From: Thermoplasmata archaeon
GTDB lineage: Archaea; Thermoplasmatota; DTKX01; VGTL01
Direction of reading: 5' to 3'
Length of the DNA stretch: 64,000 bases
Assembly: GCA_038851035.1 (NCBI GenBank)
Contig: JAWCLH010000011.1
Coordinates: 17,980 to 81,979 of the forward strand
Position 1 is the first letter of the stretch, and every line of letters begins with the position of its first letter. The notes beneath the pieces were generated by a model that saw only the letters and a program-made list of their open reading frames with translations, searched no databases and was not told the DNA's origin. Below, piece by piece: positions 26,594 through 34,612 of this stretch. The position numbers and the translations under genes were made by a program.

Positions 26594-26655
26594 TTCTTCC
26601 CCCGGAGCCGTGCGAATGCGGTTTTTCTAATTAAATCTATCCCGCCGGCTCCAAA

Positions 26656-26666
26656 CTTTAATATCC
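26656..26666 (+). promoter_or_regulatory. TATA element for the cyclophilin gene
   Basis: CTTTAATATCC centred 26 nt upstream of the GTG start at 26687, predicting a leaderless mRNA. Confidence 0.55.
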
Positions 26667-26686
26667 CGAGGCCGAATTCAATCCGC

Positions 26687-27478
26687 GTGGCCAGAAATAG
26701 AGGGGTCGTCCGGTGCCCGGTGTGCAGGGCGAGGGTCGGGAGGGACCGGCTGGAGCAACACATCGACAAGGTCCACTCCGGAGGTGCCACCGGAGGGAAG
26801 AGCCCAAAGAGAAGTGCAGGAACCCGCCGCCTCCGGAAAGAGCACCTCGTTCTTCTGGCAGCAGTGGCGGTTGTGGTAGGCGCGCTGGCCGTCTATGCCT
26901 ACACAAACCCCCCCTCTTCCCCAGAGGAGCCTTCGCCCGAGACCGCGCCCCCAGCCGGCGAGATCTACCCGACGGGCTACGCCAGACTCGAGACCTCGAA
27001 GGGCCCGATAGTCATAGCCCTGTACGGCAACGAGACCCCCAACACCGTGCGCAACTTCATAGACTATGTAGGCAGCGGCTACTACTCGGGAACGATATTC
27101 CATAGAGTCGTTGCGGGCTTCGTGATTCAGGGCGGTGGCCTGAATCCGGACCTGACGCCCAAGGAGCCTACTCGCCCACCGATAAAGCTCGAAATAAACC
27201 CCAAATTAAAGAACGAGCGCGGGACGGTGGCGATGGCTAGGACCTCCGACCCAGACAGCGCCACCTCCCAGTTCTTCATCAATCTGGCCAACAATACCCA
27301 TCTCGACCCCTCACCCTCGAACCCTGGCTACGCAGTGTTTGGAAGGGTCGTGCGGGGCATGGAGATCGTAGAGGTTATAGCACACACGCCCGTAACCAAC
27401 AGGAACGGCTACGAGAATGTGCCAGAAGAGACAATTATGATACTGAGCGCCATGCTCATCAGCACCCCGGACGGTTGA
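26687..27478 (+). CDS. Membrane-anchored cyclophilin-type peptidylprolyl isomerase with N-terminal zinc finger
   Basis: A 263-residue protein with three parts. Residues 9-30 form a C2H2-like zinc motif (CPVCRARVGRDRLEQHIDKVH). A transmembrane helix follows (LVLLAAVAVVVGALAVYAY, about residues 53-72). From about residue 100 a cyclophilin domain runs to the end: VRNFIDYVGSGYYSGTIFHR, FVIQGGGLNP, MARTSDPDSATSQFFINLAN and VFGRVVRGMEIVE, including the catalytic Arg in FHRV and the QFFI block. The isomerase faces the outside and the zinc finger the cytoplasm if topology is N-in. It probably helps fold exported proteins, which are numerous in this window. Confidence 0.92.
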   Translation: MARNRGVVRCPVCRARVGRDRLEQHIDKVHSGGATGGKSPKRSAGTRRLRKEHLVLLAAVAVVVGALAVYAYTNPPSSPEEPSPETAPPAGEIYPTGYARLETSKGPIVIALYGNETPNTVRNFIDYVGSGYYSGTIFHRVVAGFVIQGGGLNPDLTPKEPTRPPIKLEINPKLKNERGTVAMARTSDPDSATSQFFINLANNTHLDPSPSNPGYAVFGRVVRGMEIVEVIAHTPVTNRNGYENVPEETIMILSAMLISTPDG

Positions 27479-27489
27479 GACCGGTGTGG

Positions 27490-27723
27490 CTATCTCCCCC
27501 ACGCAAGGGAGTTTACGATTCTTTCTTCCCGGGTTCTCCGCTTGTACTCCTTGTAGTGCATTTTACATAGATGGACCCTGCGGGCCTCGGTCTTTAGACC
27601 CGCGGAGATATTGCCTTGAACCTTTTTCAGCGGAATGGACCTGACGGCGGGGCTGGTGCACCCCGCCACCATGCAAATAGGGGCATCGCGAGCCTGCCCG
27701 CGGTGGAATTCTGTCACGACCAT
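27490..27723 (-). CDS. Small Cys/His zinc-binding protein (77 residues)
   Basis: Not a named family. The metal ligands are C-x4-C (ICMVAGC) near the N-terminus and H-x-C-x2-H (VHLCKMH) near residue 52, followed by a strongly basic stretch (YKEYKRRTREER), suggesting nucleic-acid contact. The start ATG at 27723 is supported by GGAGGG 7 nt upstream; a longer frame to 28113 is an artefact. It is divergently transcribed from another Cys-rich microprotein, with a shared AT-rich promoter block. Confidence 0.7.
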   Translation of the reverse strand: MVVTEFHRGQARDAPICMVAGCTSPAVRSIPLKKVQGNISAGLKTEARRVHLCKMHYKEYKRRTREERIVNSLAWGR

Positions 27724-27764
27724 ACAATCCCTCCGGGCGATATTTATTTTTCGGCATCCAACAA

Positions 27765-27775
27765 ACTTAATATTT
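27765..27775. promoter_or_regulatory. Shared AT-rich promoter of two divergent microprotein genes
   Basis: ACTTAATATTT reads as a TATA element on either strand. It predicts starts near 27744 (minus) and 27796 (plus), each fitting the nearby SD and start codons. Confidence 0.4.
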
Positions 27776-27811
27776 CCCTCCGCGTTTGGCCAACAAAGGA
27801 AGCTGTGTGGC

Positions 27812-27994
27812 ATGGCCCTGAGAGTGTATGACAAGCGCTGCATGGACTGCGAGTGCTGGTATGGCAACGAGGACGACGAGTACGGTCCCTGCACGATGAA
27901 GCACAGGCGGGGTGACAAGAGGTACATCACCCACGGCGGCCATCGATGCGACGAGGTGGTGGAGGACGGAAACAGGGCCCCTTGCAGGGGGTGA
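27812..27994 (+). CDS. 60-residue Cys-rich microprotein
   Basis: MALRVYDKRCMDCECWYGNE... contains six Cys: CMDCEC at residues 10-15, C27 (GPCTMKH), C46 (GHRCDE) and C58 (APCRG), plus several His, suitable for one or two zinc or Fe-S sites. No family recognised. ATG at 27812 is chosen because the TATA-like block at 27765-27775 and AAAGGA lie upstream; an ATG at 27635 would read through the opposite gene. Possible redox, metal-storage or nucleic-acid-binding role is speculation. Confidence 0.7.
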   Translation: MALRVYDKRCMDCECWYGNEDDEYGPCTMKHRRGDKRYITHGGHRCDEVVEDGNRAPCRG

Positions 27995-28085
27995 TGGAGG
28001 GCCAGGTCTGGCCGTCCATCATAAGGATGGAGCCACACCGCGTCCCGGGCGCCGAGCACATCACATTTATTTCTCGGTCCGGAGG

Positions 28086-28922
28086 ATGCGGCCCTCCGAC
28101 ATCGCTTTCGCAATGAAAGTGACGGAAGAGGAGGGCTGGGGTTTTCTCAGAAGCGACATCCAGAGGCTGCTCCGCCTCTCATCAGGAGGGGTTCTGATTG
28201 CGATTGCGGCCGGGAGGCCGGTGGGGCTGGTGAGCGTGATTCGGCATGGAGAGATTTTTTGGATAGGCAATCTTGTCGTTTCTCGCCGCTGGAGGGGTTG
28301 CGGGGTCGGTCGCGTCCTAATGGAAGCCGCCATGAGCTTCGTTAAGCGACGTGGAGGAAGCCGGGTGGGCCTTTTCTCCTACCCTGAGACCGTGGGCTTC
28401 TACACTGCCTTCGGCTTCAAAGCCGTCGGGCGCTTCTTCCGCTTCTGTGGCCGGCCACGCGTGCGCCCGATTCCTCTGCGGTCCGGGAGAATTGTACCCC
28501 TCTGCCCCAATCACTTTCCAGAGGTCATCGCCCTTGACCGGAGGGCATGGGGGGAGGGGAGGGGGAGAATGATTAGAGCACTCGTGCGGGACTTTAAGCG
28601 CCACTCCTTCGTCTGGATGGAGAGGGGAAAGGTGAAGGGCTTTATCATTGGAAAGCCTGGGCGGGACTATGTCGAGGCCGGGCCGTGGGTCTGCGCTGGG
28701 AGCGCTCGAGACGCCGCCCGGTCTCTATTCCTCGCACTCTGCACACGCGCCAGCAAAGGTGTCGAGGTCTATGTCCCTGCGAATTCCGCCTGGGTTGTGC
28801 GCTTCCTCCGCAGCCTCGGCCTGCGCAGGCAGGGGGCATATATAGAAATGGCAAAGGGAAGGGCGAGGGAGACCGGGAAGTGTCTCGAGCTCATCTCCCC
28901 CGCAGGCGTCGAGAAGGGCTAA
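28086..28922 (+). CDS. GNAT acetyltransferase with second C-terminal GNAT-like domain
   Basis: A 278-residue protein. The first GNAT domain shows GVLIAIAAGRPVGLVSVIRHGEIFWIGNLVVSRRWRGCGVG, with the acetyl-CoA loop RRWRGCGVGR, and FYTAFGFKAVGRF. The second half (HFPEVIALDRRAWGEGRGRMIRAL, then VEVYVPANSAWVVRFLRSLGLRR) resembles the C-terminal domain of the YitH/HolE-like acetyltransferase group. Substrate unknown. ATG at 28086 follows GGAGG directly and a TATA element (ACATTTATT near 28064-28072), so it may be nearly leaderless. Confidence 0.88.
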   Translation: MRPSDIAFAMKVTEEEGWGFLRSDIQRLLRLSSGGVLIAIAAGRPVGLVSVIRHGEIFWIGNLVVSRRWRGCGVGRVLMEAAMSFVKRRGGSRVGLFSYPETVGFYTAFGFKAVGRFFRFCGRPRVRPIPLRSGRIVPLCPNHFPEVIALDRRAWGEGRGRMIRALVRDFKRHSFVWMERGKVKGFIIGKPGRDYVEAGPWVCAGSARDAARSLFLALCTRASKGVEVYVPANSAWVVRFLRSLGLRRQGAYIEMAKGRARETGKCLELISPAGVEKG

Positions 28923-28963
28923 AGAGGGGCTGAAAAGGAGAAGTGCGTCCGGGGGCATACCGG

Positions 28964-28973
28964 TATATATAAA
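28964..28973 (+). promoter_or_regulatory. Strong orphan TATA element
   Basis: TATATATAAA preceded by a purine/pyrimidine context (ACCGG) on the plus strand. No protein gene follows; the next gene is on the minus strand. It would drive the structured RNA described at 28990. Confidence 0.55.
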
Positions 28974-28989
28974 ATGGTTGGGAGAACCC

Positions 28990-29083
28990 GCGCTGACCTT
29001 GGGTTGCACCTGGGTCAGCATCGAAGCGGGCCAACGACCACGTGAACTGGCGTTGGCGTTGCGTCATCGGGAGCGCAGCTTTT
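28990..29083 (+). ncRNA. Candidate structured non-coding RNA
   Basis: About 95 nt downstream of a strong TATA element. Helix 1: GCTGACC (28992-28998) with GGTCAGC (29013-29019), enclosed by CCCGC/GCGGG (28987-28991/29026-29030). Helix 2: CCAACG-A-CCA (29031-29040) with TGG-CGTTGG (29048-29056), nine pairs with one bulged A and a 7-nt loop CGTGAAC. A T6 tract at 29080-29085 could end the transcript, inside the 3' end of the convergent Elp3 gene. I do not recognise the family; not tRNA, SRP or RNase P RNA. Confidence 0.45.
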
Positions 29084-30770
29084 TTCCCATGTAAGGCCCG
29101 ACTAGTTCATAGCCCATTTTCCGGTAGTAGCCGCGCGCGCCCGCGCCACTATTCACCAAAAGAACCTCTGCCCCCCAGTCCTCTCGAGCGATTCTCTCCG
29201 CCTCTTCCATAAGTCTCACGCCAAGTCCCCTGTGCTGCCATCTATCCCCAGGAGCTTCGTTGAAGGGCACCGGCTCGCCGAGCACCCTCAGCTCCCGGAC
29301 GATGGCGCTCACACCCCCACGCATCTCGGGTCTGTGCGCGGCGGGTGAGGGCCTCCTGAGCCGGAGGTATCCGGCGAGGGCCCCGGCATCCGCTTCGAAG
29401 GAAATGAAGGCCTCGAGCCCGCCGGATGCTTCGTAGAGCGTGGTTCTGAGCGAGAGGCCGGCGGCGGTCCCAGACCCCATGCCTAGGTGACCGACCTCAT
29501 GGCACCTGATGCACCCGCACCTCAGCCCCATCTCCTCCATTCTCCTTCGGACGAGCTGGCGAAGGTTGCTCTTCTTCACACCGGCGGCGATGAGCTGTAC
29601 CGGGATGTCCCTCTGGACTCTCTGGACCCTAACCCACGGCGGGAACCGGCTCTTGATCTCCGCAAGGAACTCCACAGCCTCCTCCGTTGTCAGGGGGTCA
29701 TATTCCCCCCTCTTCCACATCTCGTAGAGCCCGGTTCCCTCGAGAACAAGGGTCGGGTAGAGCTTGAGCATGTCCGGTCTGAAGGAGGGGTCCTCGAAGA
29801 GGCGGCGGTAGTGCTCCCTCTCCTCCTCCCTCGCGACGAAGGGGAAGCCGGGCATCATGTGGTAGCCCACCTTCAGTCCCGCGTCGCGGGCGAGCTGTGT
29901 GGCCCTTATCGTTTCAGCGACGCCGTGCCCCCTCTTCATTTTATCCAGCGCCACGTCCGAGAGGCTCTGTACCCCAAGCTCGACCCTTGTGGCTCCAAAG
30001 GAGAGCATGGCGTCGATGTGCGGCTCAAAGCACCAGTCGGGTCTGGTCTCGACCGTGAGGCCGATGCATCTCGAGGGCGCCAGCTCGTTGGCGGCAATCG
30101 CCTCCTCCAGCGATGCGGCGCCCCCTCCTCCCTCGCCCCGAGCCCCACCCTGCGCCAAGCGCATTGACCCGGGGCTAAAAGTGGCAGGGCCTCCGACGGC
30201 CTCGTTCATGGCGTCGTAGCAGCCCTTGATAAAGGCTCTCTGGTAGAAGGTGGGTCTCGCGAGGAAAGTCCCGCCCATTATAATTAGGTCAACCTTGTCA
30301 GTGGGGTGACCGCATATTCTGAGCTGCTCCAGCCTCCCTCTAACCTCTCTGTAAGAATCGTATTCGTAATAGGCCCCGCGCAGCGCAGCCGGCTCTCTGC
30401 CCGTGTAGCTCTGGGGAGAGCCCCTCTCAACCCCTCCGGGGCAGTAGAGGCAGCGGCCGTGGGGGCACTGCGCGGGCGAGGTCATCGCAGCCACCGTCAC
30501 GACGCCCGAGGCCTCCCTGACAGCTTTCGTCCTCAGTAGGGGGAGCAGTGTCTTTCTCATGTCATCTGGAACCCGGCGGAGAATCTCGGCGTCGGACGGA
30601 ACACGGTCCAGCCCGTGCTTCCGGGCCAGCCTCACCTTGAGGCTGTGGAGGGCCTCCTTGTCCCCCGGACCCCCTTTTTGAAGGGTCGAGATAATCTCCT
30701 CCATGAAGGCCTCGAGGCCCAGCTCCGGCCCTCCGGAGCCTTTTCCCCCGAGCTCCCCGCGGCGCTCCAT
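29064..30770 (-). CDS. elp3: Elp3-type tRNA uridine(34) acetyltransferase
   Basis: A 568-residue fusion of radical SAM and GNAT domains. The cluster motif CPHGRCLYCPGG lies near residue 100, with GGTFLARP and RVELGVQSLSDVALDKMKRGH following. The GNAT part occupies the last 120 residues (HRGLGVRLMEEAERIA, GARGYYRKMGYELVGPYM). A zinc-type Cys segment (LRCGCIRCHEVGH) lies between them. Archaeal Elp3 works alone to carboxymethylate U34 of tRNA wobble positions using acetyl-CoA and SAM. A Gly/Ala-rich insertion (GGARGEGGGGAASLEE) near residue 210 is lineage-specific. Confidence 0.96.
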   Translation of the reverse strand: MERRGELGGKGSGGPELGLEAFMEEIISTLQKGGPGDKEALHSLKVRLARKHGLDRVPSDAEILRRVPDDMRKTLLPLLRTKAVREASGVVTVAAMTSPAQCPHGRCLYCPGGVERGSPQSYTGREPAALRGAYYEYDSYREVRGRLEQLRICGHPTDKVDLIIMGGTFLARPTFYQRAFIKGCYDAMNEAVGGPATFSPGSMRLAQGGARGEGGGGAASLEEAIAANELAPSRCIGLTVETRPDWCFEPHIDAMLSFGATRVELGVQSLSDVALDKMKRGHGVAETIRATQLARDAGLKVGYHMMPGFPFVAREEEREHYRRLFEDPSFRPDMLKLYPTLVLEGTGLYEMWKRGEYDPLTTEEAVEFLAEIKSRFPPWVRVQRVQRDIPVQLIAAGVKKSNLRQLVRRRMEEMGLRCGCIRCHEVGHLGMGSGTAAGLSLRTTLYEASGGLEAFISFEADAGALAGYLRLRRPSPAAHRPEMRGGVSAIVRELRVLGEPVPFNEAPGDRWQHRGLGVRLMEEAERIAREDWGAEVLLVNSGAGARGYYRKMGYELVGPYMGKKLRSR

Positions 30771-30795
30771 CGGCCGATGAAACTACTCTGCGGAT

Positions 30796-33700
30796 TTATG
30801 GCTTTCTGAAGAACTCTCGCTCCAGCCTCTTTTTCTTTCTATGCTGGATGGTTCCAATGATGGACGCGAGCGCAGCCGCCAAGATCGCGCCGACGCCCGC
30901 GGCTAGGGGGAGTGGGTCGGGCCCGGCGGTCGCCTCGCCACGAGCCACCTCAACCCAGTCTGAGAAATTCCCCTGCGCGCCGAAGTCGTCTTCGGCCTCG
31001 AGCGTGACCAGATACCGGCCTGGCCTCGGATAGATGTGCTCGACCAGCTCACCCCGCGCGCTCTGGCCGTCGCCGAAATTCCACGAGAGCGATACAACTA
31101 TACCGTCCGGGTCCCGCGCGATGGCTCTCAATGCAATCTTCTCGCCGGCCCTCGCTTTCGCTCTCTCACCCGCAACCTCCCACCTCACCTCTGGGAGGCG
31201 GTTCCGCACTGTCAGCCTTTGGACCACGCTCGTGTTGTCGCCGTGGTCGTCGGTGGCGGTGCAGCTGATTTCATAGCTGCCCGGCCGGGAGTAGCTGTGC
31301 ACCACCCTCTCCCCCCTCGCCGTGGAGCCGTCGCCGAGCCTCCAGAAGACCCCCCTCACCTCCCCGTCTGGGTCAAGTGCCCTGGCGGTCATTGTGACGT
31401 TCGTCAGGCTCAGGGGCGCGGTATCGTTGAAGAATAGGCTGAGTTCTGGCGGCCTGTTTGACACCCTCAGGAACCCCCTAGCGCTCTCCTCGAGATAACC
31501 GCCCACCCTCCCCCTGACGACTATTTCATAGACCGCGGCTTTTGTGTAGGTATGAGTTGCGCGCGTTTCGCAACGCCAACCAGTCGAGATTCCATCGCCG
31601 AAGTCGAAGAGATAGTCCTGGGCCGAGCCGTTGACATAGAAGGTCACAGGCTCCAGCGTCAGGGGGTCCTCGGGAGAGAAGGAGAGGGAGATGTTCAGGG
31701 GCCATCTAACGAAGAGCTCCACTCCAGCTCGATTATTGCCCTCGTCGAGCTCATCAATGGCGCGATCGGGGTCGGCCAGAATCATGATGGTGTGCCAGCC
31801 ACGCGGGAGGGAGAGGGTGGTCCGGAGCTCCATGCCATACCCCACCGGCAGTCTCAGCCCCTCCCAGCGCCTCAACACTTCACCGTCCAGCTCGAGCGCC
31901 GCGGAGGCATTAGGTAGCTCGGCCTCGCCCGCGTTTCTGATAATCGCCCTGACGCTTACGACCTCTCCCTCGACCGGTGAGGGCGGCTGGACGATGAGCT
32001 CTCCTGCCTGGAGGTCCAGCCGGGGTGGAGGTGGTCCAACACTGACCCAGAGATAAAGGGCATTGTTCCCCTCGTTCCATTCCTTGATATCGTCTCCGGC
32101 GTCGACCACGAACCCGAGCTCGTGCCTGCCATCGAGCGCGACCCAGGCGGTCTTCACAACGTGCATTTCTCCTCTGCTGATATTGATGAATTCACTCGAG
32201 AGCGGTGTCCGGTCCACAAAAAAGTCAACCCTGACTCCTTTCACATCGTAGGAGCAGTTGTTAAGGACCCCGGCCTCGATATGAAGAACCTCGCCCTCGG
32301 CGGGGCTCGCATTGAAGCTGAGCGAGAGTGCCTCGAGCTCATATATCCTTCCGGCCGGGAGGGGTGTCGCCTCCTGATTGGAGAGGTTGACGTCCAGCAG
32401 CCAGCCCTCCGGATCCAGGACCACTCTCGGGACCCTTTGGCCGGCGGAGAGCGAGACCCTCGAGGCTACGCCGTCCCAGCCGGCTCTTATTGTCTCTCGA
32501 GACCCATCCTCATACTCCAGACCGATATCCACCCGGGCGCGGGCCGAGAGGAGGTTGACGGGCTCAAGCTCGAGATACACCCCGGTCCCGTTCTCGTACT
32601 CCCTCGCCGCGGGCAGCGCGATGTCGAGGTCCTTCGTGGTGTTCAGCCACTGGTCAAAGAATGCGTTCAGCGGTAGGGGGCAGCGATGCTTTGCCTTCGA
32701 TATGAACCGGTCCGCGCTCGCCCAGCCGTACTCGTTCTCCTCCACGAACTCGCGGAGGGTTGCGTTGAAGGACGCGTCCCCCATCAAGCCTCTGAGCATG
32801 TGAAGTATGTATGCGCCCTTCGCATAAAGAACGGGGAAAGTCAGGGCGTCGCCCCAGGTGGTCGAGCGCACGGGCTTCTCTTCCGGCGAGTCGTGGACGG
32901 CGGCGAAGGAATCCCTGTCGCTCTCGAGCCTTGTCTTTGTTCCATACCGGCTCATCTCGTACATGCACAGCAGGTACTCAGCGAAGCCCTCCCATATCCA
33001 CTGGTAGCCCCAGCCGGTGTAGCCGGTTTTGTAGGGGAACCACATGTGGCCGAGCTCGTGGCCTAGGAGCTTAAAGTCGCAGCCCGTCCCGGAGAAGGCT
33101 AGGGGCTTGAGCATCACCATCCCCGAACAGGCGTAGCCGTCGTAGGTCTGGTGGTCCGTCTCCACGATTTTCAGGCTCTTCCTGTCGTAGGAGCCGAGGA
33201 GGGCCGAGTGGTGGGAGAGTATCGCCGCCGCCTCCTGCAGGTGGGCCGGGGCCGAGGCACTGTGGTGGGGGTATGTGTAGACCGTGATGTTGACCCCGTT
33301 CCACTGGAGGGAGGTTGCAGTGTAGTTCGCGGCCGCGAACGCTGGCCTTATGCAGGGCCTGTCCGTGACCCATGTGTAGTTCGCCCAAAGAGACCCCCTC
33401 TCAACTTCCGTGAGCTCCCCGTCCGCCACCGCGGTCCACTCCGCGGGGCAGCATATTTTCAGTCTGTAGTCGGCCCAGTCGGAGGTGTGGTGGTAAAGGT
33501 ACCAGGCGGTCGAGCCCTTGACATACGCTCCCTCAGGACCGACATAGTCGTCCCTGAGCCCGCCCTCATAGACCCGGAGCTCGCCCCTGTAGGAAATATT
33601 CAAGGCGACCGTGCCGTTCGGCGGAATTCTCCCCGGGAGCCTGACTGTCAGTCGGCTCCCCTCTCTGGAGAAGTCCAGCGCCTCGCCGCCGGCCTCTAGG

Positions 33701-33984
33701 AGGGTCACCTCAAGTGTATCAAGGAGCTGAAAAACTAGCTCACTAATGTAGATGTTCGCCCTGATGATAACCTGCGCGTCGGCGGATATCCCGTGCGTAT
33801 CGGGATGCAGAAAGATGGTGATATTCTGCGAGAGTACCTCGGCGCTGGACTGTGTGTCGAGGGCCCGAGGGCCCCTCTCGTCTGCGAGAGCGGCCCCAGC
33901 CCGGCTTTCCGTGGCCACCGGCGGGGCCGGAAGGAGCAGTGAGGAGAGTATCGCGAGAGCAAGAAGGCTCCGTCTGATGCGCAT
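30796..33984 (-). CDS. Secreted M1-family metallopeptidase with CARDB and PKD domains and C-terminal anchor
   Basis: A 1062-residue exported peptidase. Signal peptide LLALAILSSLLLPAPP. The zinc motif is HELGH (309-313) followed 19 residues later by Glu332 (WEGFAEY), typical of M1 aminopeptidases. The usual GxMEN exopeptidase motif is replaced by ACSGMVM, so N-terminal amine recognition may differ. Two CARDB domains (each ending in a 'DEWNEGNN'-like strand), then three PKD domains (YLFDFGDG, FWRLGDGS, LSWNFGDG), then a C-terminal helix and basic tail (QHRKKKRLER). The ATG at 33984 is leaderless by TATA position; the open frame extends to 34566 but only shadows the upstream gene. Confidence 0.93.
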   Translation of the reverse strand: MRIRRSLLALAILSSLLLPAPPVATESRAGAALADERGPRALDTQSSAEVLSQNITIFLHPDTHGISADAQVIIRANIYISELVFQLLDTLEVTLLEAGGEALDFSREGSRLTVRLPGRIPPNGTVALNISYRGELRVYEGGLRDDYVGPEGAYVKGSTAWYLYHHTSDWADYRLKICCPAEWTAVADGELTEVERGSLWANYTWVTDRPCIRPAFAAANYTATSLQWNGVNITVYTYPHHSASAPAHLQEAAAILSHHSALLGSYDRKSLKIVETDHQTYDGYACSGMVMLKPLAFSGTGCDFKLLGHELGHMWFPYKTGYTGWGYQWIWEGFAEYLLCMYEMSRYGTKTRLESDRDSFAAVHDSPEEKPVRSTTWGDALTFPVLYAKGAYILHMLRGLMGDASFNATLREFVEENEYGWASADRFISKAKHRCPLPLNAFFDQWLNTTKDLDIALPAAREYENGTGVYLELEPVNLLSARARVDIGLEYEDGSRETIRAGWDGVASRVSLSAGQRVPRVVLDPEGWLLDVNLSNQEATPLPAGRIYELEALSLSFNASPAEGEVLHIEAGVLNNCSYDVKGVRVDFFVDRTPLSSEFINISRGEMHVVKTAWVALDGRHELGFVVDAGDDIKEWNEGNNALYLWVSVGPPPPRLDLQAGELIVQPPSPVEGEVVSVRAIIRNAGEAELPNASAALELDGEVLRRWEGLRLPVGYGMELRTTLSLPRGWHTIMILADPDRAIDELDEGNNRAGVELFVRWPLNISLSFSPEDPLTLEPVTFYVNGSAQDYLFDFGDGISTGWRCETRATHTYTKAAVYEIVVRGRVGGYLEESARGFLRVSNRPPELSLFFNDTAPLSLTNVTMTARALDPDGEVRGVFWRLGDGSTARGERVVHSYSRPGSYEISCTATDDHGDNTSVVQRLTVRNRLPEVRWEVAGERAKARAGEKIALRAIARDPDGIVVSLSWNFGDGQSARGELVEHIYPRPGRYLVTLEAEDDFGAQGNFSDWVEVARGEATAGPDPLPLAAGVGAILAAALASIIGTIQHRKKKRLEREFFRKP

Positions 33985-34006
33985 GGCTGATTTATCATTG
34001 ACGGAG

Positions 34007-34018
34007 TAATATAAAAAA
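34007..34018 (-). promoter_or_regulatory. TATA element for the M1 peptidase
   Basis: Minus-strand TTTTTTATATTA centred 26-27 nt before the ATG at 33984, indicating a leaderless transcript. Confidence 0.6.
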
Positions 34019-34070
34019 TCAGCGGTACGCATAGGGTAAGCGCGAGCGCTATCAAATCGGTGGTAGGGCC

Positions 34071-34595
34071 TCATGAGAACGCCATCGCGATAGCCGTCGC
34101 AGCGAGGCCCGACGCGGAGAGGGCGGCGTTCAATGCCGGGCTCCGGTCGCCCAAACGCGAGAGCGAGAGCGCCCGCCAGCCGCACCACGGCGTCGGGAGT
34201 GCCCCCGCGGCAGTGGGCATCAGAAACCTCCTTCCTCCGTGCTCCAGCACACTCTCGGGCGGATAGGGAGCGAGCCAGCTCTCCGGCGAGAGCGCCCGGG
34301 GCCACAGGAATATACCCTCGGCAGTGAAAGCATCGGCGGCGAGGTGCGACGAGAATGCTGAGAGGGAGGCGATGGCGGCCTCCCGGATTGAGCCGGGAGA
34401 GATGGCCGACGCGACGGTGCAGATGACGAGGCTCCAGGTTGCGGCCGCCGGAATCGAGTGGCCGAGGGGGGTCCTGGTCGGCGGAAGGGGCGTCCTGTCG
34501 AGCTCGATGAGCACGGAAACTATGCCCGAGAAAAAGACGGTGCCGGAGACCGGGGGGAGGCCCCATAGGGCGCGGATTCCGGCGGAGAACGCCAC
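34071..34595 (-). CDS. DUF1286/YdjM-like membrane-bound putative metal-dependent hydrolase
   Basis: A 174-residue protein with about four hydrophobic segments and the conserved His/Asp features of this family: ELDRTPLPPTRTPLGHS, SSHLAADAFTAEGIFLWP. Related proteins (DUF457/YdjM) are proposed membrane hydrolases. The GTG at 34595 is 17 nt after the TctA-like gene stop; the in-frame sequence AVAHALAAVAFSAG upstream of it looks like a missing N-terminal helix, so an unusual upstream start is possible. It appears to be the last gene of a three-gene operon. Function not known. Confidence 0.75.
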   Translation of the reverse strand: MAFSAGIRALWGLPPVSGTVFFSGIVSVLIELDRTPLPPTRTPLGHSIPAAATWSLVICTVASAISPGSIREAAIASLSAFSSHLAADAFTAEGIFLWPRALSPESWLAPYPPESVLEHGGRRFLMPTAAGALPTPWCGWRALSLSRLGDRSPALNAALSASGLAATAIAMAFS

Positions 34596-34612
34596 CGCCG
34601 CGAGGGCGTGGG

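Noticed and set aside
27724..28113. 207-residue frame for the small zinc protein
   Set aside because: The extra part is antisense to the 60-residue Cys-rich gene and the start of the GNAT gene region; SD and ATG at 27723 define a 77-residue protein.
33985..34566. Long N-terminal extension of the M1 peptidase frame
   Set aside because: It overlaps the DUF1286-like gene on the same strand, is Arg/His/Pro-rich without conservation signs, and lies upstream of a TATA element and a signal peptide start at 33984.
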